Below, piece by piece: positions 1 through 11,020 of a stretch of 64,000 nucleotides of DNA. Below the pieces are notes generated by a model. The model did not search any database. It was not told where the DNA came from and saw only the letters and a list, made by a program, of their open reading frames with translations. Source of the DNA: Pyricularia pennisetigena (lineage: Eukaryota; Ascomycota; Sordariomycetes; Magnaporthales; Pyriculariaceae); the NCBI RefSeq assembly GCF_004337985.1, contig NC_043740.1:2951616-3015615 (forward strand), given 5' to 3'. Each line of letters begins with the position of its first letter. Within the stretch, counting starts at the first letter, position 1. The position numbers and the translations under genes were made by a program.

Positions 1-650
1 CAGCACACAGCACACAGCACCTTGCAGTTCGTTCCCAAGCCGTCTATCATCCTCCATGTTTACATCGACACCTAAGGTGTTATATACCTCTGCCTGGTTG
101 AGCTTCGTGTTTGGCCGAGAACGTCCCCTCTGAAAACACGACGAGGTCCCGAGACGACAAGATACTCGCACACGCAAATCCGCATATTTATGTATCGATA
201 AACACAAATATTCAAACGGACCTATGAAACGAGGAGGCTAGACGATGAAATTTTACATTAACATATTAAGCCCTGTTACACTCAAGAGCTTGATCCAAAA
301 TGATACAAGTAATCTAGTGCATGGCTATGCAAAGGTATCTAAAGAAGCCCATTGAGGAAGAGGACCCGAGTACAATCGGGGAAGAAGAGAAGGCAGAGAA
401 AGATAACAAAGGAAACAAATTTGAAAAAGGCAAACGCCTCCACAGACACCAACGCAAAGGTATAGAACAAATCAGAATATGTTTACGCGGAATCAACTGA
501 AAACAGCATGAAGGGGCTTGCGCGAGCAAGATTTTCTGTAATGCTCGCTTTGTTAACAAAGAAAAAGAAAGGAGTGAAGCGGCTGAAAGAGCCCATAGGC
601 AACGAGAAAAGGCCTACAGATCCCAAAATAAAGACAAAGTAAGCATTGCT
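1..650. other. Intergenic / 3' flank, no gene seen
   Basis: Begins with a short CAGCACA-type tandem (about 1-20). Only short reading frames without coding character are present. The right part probably holds the 3' UTR of the minus-strand gene that ends at 651. Nothing else is recognisable. Confidence 0.6.
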
Positions 651-3600
651 CTACGCCAGCCCTAGCCACTTCAAAGCCTTGCGCGTGTTGGCCTTCCTGG
701 GCACCTGACCACGTGTCATGTAAAGAGGCATCAGGCGCCTCTCCTCCAGGTCGTAGTCGCTCTCCTCGGCCGGGTCGTAAAAGTCTAGGATGCTCTCGGC
801 GCCGCCACCTGTTGTGCCCATCGTGCCCATAGTTATCCTGCGTGTGGCCCTGCTTTTGGCCGTTTTGGTAGTGCGGAAAGAAGCAATGGAGAAGGCCCGC
901 GACTTTGTCGACGGCGTGGGGGATGGCGAGCGGCGCCGGGTATGGGTTCCACGGCGTGTAGAAGTCGAGGGCATGGCGGTCTCGGGCGGGCCCTGAGGCT
1001 CTGGGACGGTCTGCGTGCCCACGGAGCTACTGGGAAGTCGGGGTAGGGCCCCTGAAGGCGGTTCTGACCGGCTAAAGCTGACGGGTCGGGATTCCTTCTT
1101 GCTGGTTTTGGTGGGCATCTGGTCAATTGTGTAAAAATCACTGGCATCGATCAGAGTGTGCCAAATATCGGAAATGAAGGCGGAAACCTCATCTTGTTTC
1201 GCCGTTGCCGCGAGAGTGATATCTGAATGACCTGCCAATGTGATGGTCTGATTGGCAATGGTAAAGGATTGTAGGGTCTGGGCCGTTGCCTGAATGCTCC
1301 GGTTCGAACCGCGACGCCTCGGTGGCTTTTGCTCCGGCACGATTCCGGCAACCTGCACAATGTGGTCGCCCATGAGCTTTTGCATGGCTAGAACGGTTGG
1401 TAAATGGCTTGCAGGGTATTCTAGTATCATGAAGCGGACGTCTGGATGCGCGGCAAGGTACATGTCCAAGTGCGGGATGATCAAGGCCGCCAGCACCATC
1501 GGACTACCGAGAGGATCCTCCTGCGTGTGATCCAGAGGCTGCCGTAGAGCATTGGCGATCAGATACCTGGAGTGACGGTGAAACCGACAAGTCAATATAT
1601 GCCCCATATTCAACCATGGGTAGTTTAAGGCCTGGGTTTCAGGGGTCATGCTCACCTAAGATTCAAATGGCCGCTCTTTGCAACACCACCATTCATCGAA
1701 ACGTTTCCTATTCTGCCCAATTGCTCCAGTACCGACGCAGAAAAGCCCTCCTCAACAGCTTCATCTGCGCCAATGGCGAGGACGAGATCCACATGCTTTT
1801 TATAGCTCCCTGCAAGGCTGTTCTTGCTATCACGGTTTGGTCGGTTGGGTTCCGTGACACCCTCGAAAAGCAGTCGCCAAAGGTTATCCATGTCAGGGAG
1901 GGTAGACAAAAACTGTTGACTAAATCCTTGCTTGTCCGAGGAGTAGTGTGTGGAAAGTTCACTACGCAATACATTCTGTACACTGATGGATGACTTCCTG
2001 CCAATGGACAATACTCGAAACTTGTCGCTGGGATTCCTGGTGTGAGGAGGTGGTGTTTGAGCAGGAGTGGGCGGGTTGACAGCAGGCATGCTCAAGTCGT
2101 CCAATTTCGAGGGGGGGATAACCCGTCCTCGTGCGTACTCGCTCTGTGGTCTATATGGATCGTATTCATCGGACGCACTAGCAACAGAGGCAGATGCGCT
2201 TTTTTTCCACACCAACGGTGCGGGCCATTCAGTAGTACTTGGCGTTGCTGGAAAGTCTGGAATATCGTAGCTCTCATCGCTAGAGATGGGAACCACTGGA
2301 TATACGCCGGTCCTGAAGCCCTGCATGATTGACTCAAAAAGAAGATGGTGCACGTCACCCGTGAAGTGTATCACGAGGTCTTCTGTGAAAGGTAGAGCAG
2401 GTCCCGAGACCGGCTGCGCGGTACCGCGTATTGAACCCGGCTCTGCATCGATATCGAATGCGTCTGTGCCCTTGTCGACATACCGTAAGCTCGTTTCTGG
2501 TTTCCTGCGCGACGCCGACCGGGAAATCGTTGTCTGGTTGGCCTTGCATACAACAGCCCGGCGGAGATCGAGGTTTGCGGGACGGGGCCGTGATGATACG
2601 TCGGGTCCCGGTACTCCAACCCAAGAGAAACAGCGTGTATCCTCCCCATCGCCTCTCTTCCGATTTGTAATACCCCGTGATGCACCTTCAGTCGGAACGT
2701 TGATCCTCAGACTGAGGCCACGAGTCGGAAACATACGGTCAAGTGAGCGCACTCTCCTGAGCGAGGCTGCCTTGGCCAATGGGGCCATGTCCAGGATTTC
2801 GGCCTGTTCAATCACAGTATTGCCCGGACTTGTCGGGGAGGCAATAGGCAGTTCGGGGAGGGGGGACAGGCATGCCAGCTCATTGACAGGGCGCGGCAGA
2901 TTGTAGCTGGGTGCGTAGGCGTACGTCGCAACTATACTGCTACATGTTGACATCCGCAGCGTATTCGAACATGCGGGATCCCAGAGCGTGGCCTGAAACT
3001 TTGGGGCCTCCTCCAAGAGCCGCGTACGGCCCGCGACAGACGTTGCGGGAGACGAGGCACCACCTTCTACTGGGGCATCGGTCACCGTCAGGTCAAGGTC
3101 CTCAGCTGCTGCCTGTTTTAGCACGCTGACGCTCGGGAGACTGAAGCTTCGTGGCCTGGTCTTGTCCAAGTCCAGCAGCTCATTGGGCTGCAAGGACTGG
3201 GTCTCCTGATCCAGGACCTCCGCCGCCCTCATAGCCAGAGTCGAAGCGTCTTCTATCTCCACCTCTTCATATCCGTAAGCGTTGTGGGAATCCTTGCCCG
3301 ATACAGGTTGCCTAGGATTTGGCGTAGGACCCACCAGTCCTGCGAGTCCGTCCTTTACGAGCTCTGTAAAAATTGCTTCCGCCTTGGAGTATCCTTCGAT
3401 GCCTTCCTGTTGTCGAATAGCTGTGATACAGAGGGTGTGCGCGCTCACAGTCCCGCCGTTTAGGAACACCAGTCTCTTGCGCGAAGGGGTAGCCTTCTTA
3501 AGAAAGTCTAGGGCTTGCTGTCGTCTGATAGTAGAGGCCTCGTGGACTTCTCGAATGAAAGCGCGAGCATCGAATGGCGTATCGTCAGATTTGGGCTTGA

Positions 3601-3832
3601 TGTAGTTCTGAATACTTGGCAAAACCAGAATTTGAGGGGAGGTTGGGAGGAGCCGAAGTTGGGTGGAAACGACTTCGGGCGACCCTTCCAGCGCCACGAG
3701 GTTTCCGTGATAATCTGGAGGCGGGCCCATCCTTCTTCCACGACTGTGGGAACTGAAGAGAGGCGAAGTGTATTGGTGGCCAAGTAGAGGGGCCGGATTC
3801 GAGGCAAGGTGTAGACAGGTCTTGCAATTCAA
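651..3832 (-). CDS. Conserved fungal protein of unknown function (gastric-mucin-like annotation type)
   Basis: Two exons: 3832-1656 and 1566-651. The intron (1567-1655, 89 bp) has a GTGAGC donor and a CCAG acceptor. The split arginine codon (AG/G) keeps frame and gives 1030 residues. A second in-frame ATG at 3730 (protein starts MGPPPDYHGN, 996 residues) looks the better start, because the 34 residues before it are Cys/Ser-rich and unlike the rest. The N-terminal ~150 residues and the stretch just after the intron (hydrophobic, IPHLDMYLAAHPDVRFMILEYP) look folded. The middle is long, Ser/Pro-rich and disordered. The tail is basic and Ser/Arg-rich. I see no catalytic motif and no signal peptide. 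Such proteins are annotated in fungal genomes as hypothetical or, loosely, as gastric mucin-like. That naming is from memory, and the function is unknown. Confidence 0.8.
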
Positions 3833-6573
3833 GAAAATAAGATAAACGCTGCAGAGCAGTATAAGGGTATGTGTACAAAAAGCCTAGATATGTGGGCAGT
3901 GAAGATGCGTACCAGAGCCGCTTGGATGAAAAGGGTGCACAAAAGAAAACATAAAAAAAAAGAGAATAGAATATGAGTGATCTACGATGAGCCAGCCACC
4001 ACTGGGAAGCCGCAGAGGAAATTTGTTCCAAAGGCACGGTGGAAATGGGCCAAATGAGGGCAAACACGACTGAGAATCTAGTTTGAGAGCCAACATGAGG
4101 TGGTAAACGGTTATAACAGTCCGCTACAGAGAGTAAAATTGACCGATTAGCTTACATGGAACGCAAGTACACGAGAACTAGAGGTGTTGGGGCATAGACA
4201 AGAGAGAAGGCTATGGCCGGGTAACAGGCCGGGCAGACAGGGGAATGTAACGGCGTGACTTGCCATGAAGCAGAAACCCTCAGGGCATTCTCTAGCGCGT
4301 GTCCTGACGCCATTCACCCAGCGTTTGGTCTCGAGGAAAAACGAGGCATTGGAAGACTAAATTGGGCAAAGAGACTAAGACCTTGACCAGGGGTAGGGGG
4401 CTTACCCTAACAAGCCTACTCGTAGTAGTACAGGATCTAGGGGAGGGGAGGCAAAATGAGTTTGTGCGCATGAGAAAAACACAAAAGCTTCGATATCCAC
4501 AGCTTCATTCATATCTGTGCCTCCCTGGCTATTTTGCCCCTTCCGTTGGCTAAGCGGGTGCTATCGTGTCTCAAGGTGATGGACAAGCCGGATAGAAGCA
4601 GGAAAAACGCAACATTGGTAGTCCAGATCATCATTTGCTGCCATCTGATTTGCAAGGTCCTTGCCTGGGTAGTACCGGTGTGCTGCCGTGGTCGAGAATA
4701 GCGATGATAGCCATGATGTATCCGAATCCGGAATTGATGGCCCATCACCGGTTCACTGCATTGCATTGTACCCAGATAATGGTTGACGTGCTGCGCAAGG
4801 ATAAATAGTATTGGCTGTCAAACGCCTTGCTGTACAAACGCAGTAAAATCCATGTGGGATGATGCGGCCAGCCCAGGGAAAACTAGGCTGGAGGCGGGAA
4901 TCCAAGACAAACATCAATAATAGTCTTGATTGACCTCAGTCGCGATTGACAAACAAGACAAGGTATGCTGGTCGATTGTCTAGAGAGATGGTTGGAGATG
5001 TTTGAGTGGCGGTTGTTTGTTCATTGCCCATCATTTCAGCTGCACTGAGATTGACTGTGAGATCAACTGCGGCTGGGAAAATTGCTTTATTCAGCCCAAC
5101 ATTACCGGAAATTCCCGCCACACCGCGTGCTTGCAGTGCTGTAGAAAAAAACACCGAAACGAGCCAGGTATTACTGCAACGCAAGGCCCTTTGAGAAGGC
5201 CATTAAGTGCTCCGAGAAAAGAAGTTAATCAATAGGATGTCCAAGTAGGTTAGGTGGACGGTTAGCTACTTCCGTACCTTGACCATAATGGGGCTTGGTA
5301 GGTTAAGTGCCTGCAGGGACTTGTTCGACTTGGGCCAAGCCAGCGAATCCGTCTGTGCCGGATTGTCTCGTCGTGCGTGCGAGCCACGCGAGGTTAGATC
5401 CTCATTAGCTTGTTGATTCATGGAATATTCTACAGAGGTTGAGAAGGTCTCAGCGTATCAGTGGAAATTCTGTAATTGAGGTTCTGTTGGTTCGGACTGA
5501 AAAGCTTGTGAGTGTATCCCTTGCATCTGACCCCTTTTTACTGCTTTTTTTCTATCTTTTTTCTCATTCTTGGGCTTGTGTGTCTCTTGGGGTCGCGAAA
5601 TCGAAGATGCTGGTGCTTTGAGTGTCCTGACCATGTTGCAGCATGTTGAAAATTGTCGCACAAAAAAAAAGGGGGGGCACAAAATTATACAAACATACAA
5701 ACAAACAAACAAATGGCAAGAGCTTAGCAAGCTCCCAAGTCGAGAACCCTTCCTTCCCTGTCAGGTTGCAGCCTAGATGATGCTGTGATCCGTAAAGAGC
5801 CTGAGCGGGAAAGGGTGAAACGGAGCCCATCTAAATCCAACATTCAGGGGTTCAAGACGCTAATTCCCCGCGAGCCGGGCTCCCCGAAATCTCCCTCCCA
5901 TCTAAATCATGCCTTGCGTGCAATCAGTCATCAATTAACCAACAAATCTTACCACAATCCTAGTCTGACAAGGCTTCATTTTCTGCAAAGTTGTTAATGA
6001 GAGTGCGTAATGGATGATTTCATGTATGCATGCTGCCGATTTTCAATGTCACCGATACATACAACAACCGGATGGGTTGGTTAATCATAGATACCATGGC
6101 TGAAATGCATTGCTTCCCTCAAGTCCATCAGGCAGGTAAGAGGTTGGAACAACTATTTAGTTGACAATCAAACACATAAACAGCCCTGGCCACGAAATGA
6201 GGGCAATTTCAGTTGTACGCGACGCGATACGAACGAGGAAAATTTATGTTGCATCAATCGAGTGAGCTCCCTCAACACTTCTCGGTATCCCAAGTGCCGT
6301 ATACCCAATGTGGAACGACTAGCCACCTGCGTAGGTACTCAACCGGGGTCGTCTCTGCTTATGGCGTTGGCTACTGGTGCGCTTCATCTCGGAGGCCAAA
6401 AACCTGCAACCACCCGCAGAAACGTCTTGACAACGCCGACTGGATCCGCCCACAATGGACGATCGGCAAACACGAGGCGCGGCCTCCCTCAGAAGCAATC
6501 AACCGCAGACGTCTTCTTCAAGCCTGGAAAGCCGTCCGGACTCGCCGGAAATTTTTTATGATATCTCCCTTGG
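3833..6573. other. Intergenic region, 2.7 kb, no gene seen
   Basis: Holds the promoter side of the unknown-function gene (ending near 3833) and the 3' side of the WD40 gene (ending at 6574). It is A/T-rich in patches, with short homopolymers around 5664-5720 (A, G and ACAA-type repeats). Reading frames are short, on both strands, and lack conserved motifs. Confidence 0.6.
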
Positions 6574-7636
6574 TCAGTCGTCGTCTTCCATCAAAGCCGC
6601 CAGTTCGGCCTCCTCCTCTATCGAAAGCAACCCTTCCTGCGCTGTCTCTTTTGCCTCGACCTTGCCTCCCGAAGACGTATCTTGCTCTTTGATAGCTACA
6701 TCAAGCAGGGATTTGGTCAAGGGCCACGTTCTGATCGTACCATCAATACCAACGCTGCAGAGACTGTCGCCCACTTTCACCATATCAGTGACCTCATCGT
6801 AGTGTCCCTGCATTGAACAGTACAATTTCCCTGTCGACCTGTCCCAGAACTTAACATCCTCGTCTCTCCCAGCTGTGATGACCCATGTACCAGTGACTGC
6901 GAGAGCCTTGACGTGGTCACCGTGCTCAAACACATCGTCGCTAACGAAGGCACCGCCCCTTGCCAAACACTTGGCTGTTCCGTCACCACTCGCAGTCCAG
7001 AGATCAACCTCGTCGCTCTCTTGATCAAAGACGAGCTTGTAGACACTAGTCTCGTGCTCCAGGAGAGTCCGCCTCTCTGTTGAAGACTGAGGGACCTCGT
7101 CCACCACCTGCTTCCAAGAGTCCAAGCGAATCTTCCACCGCCGAATATGCGGGTCGCTGCTGGCGCTGAACAAGTACACCTCGTCAACAGTGGTTTGAGC
7201 AGGATCTATGGCAAGTGCTTGGACGGCGAGCATGTTAAGCACACTGTCTTGAAGAACGTGGAGTTCTTTGCCCGTGCTCACATCCCACACGATGATCCTC
7301 TTATCAGCACCACCGCTGATCAGGATATCTGTGCCGCCTAGAGTGGCAGTGGCAATGGCCTTGATGAAGTCGGTGTGGCCCGCATACTTCCTTGCAGGGG
7401 TTCGGGAATCAATATCCCAAGACCATATACACTTATCCCAAGACCCGGCGAAGAGGGTCTTTTGCTTTGGACCACCCACCGCCACGCAGGTCACGGGTGC
7501 GGATGGCCCACGATATACTGCCGTGCTATCTGGTTCATCCTGTCAACAGATTAGACGCAAGTCAGGGCGAATCCTAGTGAATTTCAAATATCCTCGTTGA
7601 CACGATCACGTAGATCACGTACACCGAGCTTGACAT
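6574..7636 (-). CDS. Small WD40-repeat protein with acidic C-terminus
   Basis: Best model has two coding exons: a 12-bp first exon 7636-7625 (MSSS) and 7539-6574, joined over an 85-bp intron (GTGTAC donor, TTGACAG acceptor), for 325 residues. The body shows at least five WD-type blades, with units such as LFAGSWDKCIWSWD, LISGGADKRIIVWD, LFSASSDPHIRRWK, VITAGRDEDVKFWD and LCSVGIDGTIRTW. It is therefore a beta-propeller scaffold. The C-terminus is acidic (IEEEAELAALMEDDD), a tail seen on several ascomycete WD proteins. No F-box, LisH or membrane segment is present. The partner and pathway cannot be read from sequence. The tiny first exon is inferred from frame and splice signals; the large exon is certain. 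It is divergent from the Ctf4 gene, with 750 bp between start codons. Confidence 0.85.
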
Positions 7637-8386
7637 GCCTCACGGACCCCGCAGATTCCGCAACGAAGATGGCTGATGAGGAGTTGCGCGGATCCGCGAT
7701 TGCAGACAGGATTTTGGACTTGAGCACTATCGGCTTTCCATATTTGTTGCTAGACTTTGCATCTCGCCTTTCTCTCTTGGCCTGCTGCGCACTATACAGA
7801 CAGACATGCGAGTCAGAATTCTATGTCCCGGTACATGTTCAACCACCAAAACTTGAAAATGACAGCTGAGGAGACTTGCTCTGATTCGAAAAAATGCCGT
7901 GGATCCGATGACTTGGACATATTTTCAGGTCTGCCGGCGCAACTATAGAGTACTGGCACCAAGATATTCACGACGTTGAGTTGTGACAAGGGGTGGCTGA
8001 CGGAGTAAGATGGCTGAGAGCAAGGTAAGCTCATGGTGGGGTTGAGACGGTGGACCACAAAACGGAGCCTAGCTGGCCCTGATTGGAGAACCAAAGCTGT
8101 GGGCAATTCAATTTAACAAGCACTAAACGCGTCAAAGATAGTCGCGTCGCGCTCCTCTCAGCCTCCCTCATCTGCATGTCTCGAACTTAGCTACCTACCT
8201 ACTACTTAATCTACCAACTCAATCACCTTACTTATCCTCGTAATTTTTCAAGCCCATTAGAAGAGACACGGAGCTTGCAGAATACCCGGATGGTAGCAGC
8301 ATCTGACCAGCAAAAAATCTACCTACCAGACACCAGACAGACCCTTACGACCACCATCCTTGTGGCTAGCGGATAATTTCACAAAC
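7637..8386. promoter_or_regulatory. Divergent promoter region between WD40 gene and Ctf4
   Basis: A 750-bp spacer between two head-to-head genes, with no coding signal. It contains an ACGCGT hexamer at 8127-8132, a nearby GTCGCGTCGCG stretch (8141-8151) and CTACCTACCTACTACTTA-type pyrimidine-rich sequence near 8190-8215, which is common in fungal leaders. Confidence 0.5.
8127..8132. promoter_or_regulatory. Candidate MCB (MluI cell-cycle box) upstream of Ctf4
   Basis: ACGCGT lies 255 bp before the Ctf4 start codon. In yeasts, MBF (Mbp1/Swi6) binds this hexamer to switch on replication genes at G1/S, which would suit Ctf4. The hexamer also occurs elsewhere in the window (for example near 12160 and 33174), so a chance occurrence is quite possible. 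Confidence 0.3.
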
Positions 8387-11020
8387 ATGGCGAGCCGTCG
8401 CTACGTTCCGCGGCAAGGCCACACCGAAGGCATTACTCATTGCGCATACACGCCTAATGGGTCACAACTTGTGACTGTCGGGTCCAACAACACCATCAGA
8501 TGCTACAAGACCGGGTCAGATGGCGAGCCCAAGAATATCGACGACTGCGGAGAACAGAATGTGGCGGTAGCCGCAACAGACCGGTTCTTTGTGGTCGGCT
8601 CTGAAGATGGCACGGTCAGCCTCTTCTCCCTCGAGACGCACTCTTTTGAAACCTATCTTCTCCGAACATCCCTGCCGATCCGTGACATTGCCTTGTCTTC
8701 AGATGGGAAATGGTGTGCTGTGGCCGGCGATGAACTCACTGTCAAAATCGTGAGCACGACAGACAACACTGTGGTCCGACACGCGAGGGAGCACGGCAAG
8801 CCTACCAAGCATGTTTCTTTTGATCCGAAAGGCAGCACCTTGACATTGTCTTGTACAGACGGGGTCATTTACATATACTCGCTCACTTCAGAGCAACCAG
8901 AGCTCATACGCAAAGTCGACGGAATATTGGGCAGTCTGGATATGGAATCCGAGGCTTCTGGAAGAGTAGTCTGGCATCCAGATGGAAGGGCTTTTGCTGT
9001 TCCTACTCCCACGCGGGACATCCAGGTCGTTTCCAAGAACGACTGGGAGAAGCAGCGTGTCTTTGCAAACGGCCATGAGGGAGACATCACGGCGATGGCA
9101 TGGTCACCCAACGGCTCTATGATTGCAACGGCAGCCAAAGATGGGAAACTCCTGATCTGGGAGAGCAGGGGTCAGAGCGTGATCGCCAGGCACTCTTACG
9201 CGAACATCATGGACATTGTCTGGCATCCCAAGGCCAACATTGTTTCGTTCACAACCTTTGCCGGCGAGGTGTTTATATGTGCCGACTTTGTGACCGCCGA
9301 CTTCACGCCTCTGCTGCAGCTACCACTGCAGGCTTCCCCGTTCATCCATGATCCGCTTGCCGAGGTTTCTATAAACGCTCGCCGCCCTGCCATCAACGGA
9401 TCCAAGGAAATCCCCTCACGACCCAGGCGCGATTCTCTAAACTCCTTGGACTCGTTTGCCAATGGCATTCCGGAAGATGAGGATGACTTTGTTGTGGACG
9501 ACGATGGTGCCGGATACACTCTCAACAGCAATGGCAAGCGTCCTTATGATGGCACGAACGTCGGCGAATATTCAAACAAGCGCCCCAACATGCTCAGACC
9601 GCAGTACCACGAAGCGTTTCAGCCTGGATCAACTCCCTGGCGGGGCAACCGCAAATATCTATGTCTGAATCTTATCGGGTTCGTGTGGACTGTTGATCAA
9701 GACTCACACCACACAGTGACTGTTGAGTTCTACGACCACGAGTTGCACCGCGATTTCCACTTCACCGACACTTTTCTGTACGACAAGGCCTGCTTAAGCG
9801 AGCATGGAACGCTTTTCTCATGCCCACCACGCGACGGCAAGCCCGCTGTTTTGTTCTACCGGCCGCATGAGACTTGGACGCAACGCAATGACTGGCGTAC
9901 GCAGCTGCCGGCTGACGAGGCGGTTCTAGCCATGTCCTTGAGTGATTCGTTTGTAACTGTGACGACAACCGCCGGCTATGTGAGAGTCTTTACGCTATTC
10001 GGGGTACCCTACCGCGTCTATCGACCCAAGAGCTTTCCAATGGTGACATGTGCTAGCTGGAAAGACTATGTTCTCACTATGGGCAACGGTCCTGTCGGGG
10101 CCGACGGTAACACCAGACTTTTGTATAGCATCGAGGATGTGAAAAGGGATGAGATTTGTCAGAACGAGGACACGGTAGCATTGCCAGAAGGAGCTACCGT
10201 CAAGAGTGTGTTCTTTTCTGACGATGGAGTAAGTTTGTCCTCCTGAATAGCGAACAGTGAGAGCATCGGGAATTGTTTTTGTTAACACATCACTGGCCAG
10301 GATCCATGCATATATGACTCTACAGGCACTCTACTGACCCTGCTGCACTGGCGACAACCATCGCGTGCATCATGGGTTCCTCTTCTCGACACGAAGCTCC
10401 TCCCGCGTCTGGCATCAGGCAGGAAGCATGAGAGCTACTATCCGATCGCGGTGGCAGACCACAAGTTCCACTGCATCATCCTGAAGGGCGGCGACCAATA
10501 TCCCTATTTCCCGAGGCCTCTGCTGTCGGAGTTTGAGTTCTCTGTCCCGCTCGCCTCGGCGCCGTCTGGTAGTAAGAAGAAGAAGCAACTGAACGCCGAC
10601 GGGGCCGAGAGCAGCGAAGACGAAGAGGAAGATAAGGGCGCCGAGGCGCAGAAGCTCGATCAGCAGTTCCTGTTGAGAAGCATACGGGCAGCGCAGGTCC
10701 TCGATTTGCTCGAATCGAGTTCCACGAGCAAGAGCGTCAGTCGGGCACAACAGCAAAGCCTCGCCCGGCTGGAACTGGAGATTGACAAGACGCTGTTGCA
10801 GATGTTGGCGGTTGAGTGCCGTGAAGGTGAGGAGCGGGGCATGCGCGCGCTGGAGATGGTCTCGTTGATGCGAGACCGCAGCGGGAGGATGATCGAGGCG
10901 GCTTGCAAAGTAGCGGAAAGGTATGGACGGACGATCCTAGGTGATAAGATTCGGGAATTGGGTGAGAAGATGGTCAGGGGTGAGGGAGATGATGACATGG
11001 ATGAGGATGACGAATTTTAA
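8387..11020 (+). CDS. CTF4: Ctf4/Mcl1/AND-1 replisome adaptor (WD40 + SepB domain)
   Basis: Exons 8387-10228 and 10301-11020, with a 72-bp GTAAGT...CCAG intron in phase 0, encode 853 residues; yeast and fission-yeast relatives are about 815-930. The N-terminal ~310 residues are a WD40 propeller (GHTEGITHCAYTPNGS, then GHEGDITAMAWSPNGS). A Ser-rich acidic linker with a basic patch follows. The central half is the SepB/Ctf4-type propeller that trimerises, and its end is joined across the intron (FFSDDG/DPCIYDSTG). The C-terminal helical part is acidic (DDDMDEDDEF). The family links the CMG helicase to polymerase alpha and supports sister-chromatid cohesion at the fork. I see no C-terminal HMG box, unlike animal AND-1. 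The ATG at 8387 directly precedes the conserved ASRRYVPRQGHTEG start. Confidence 0.95.
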
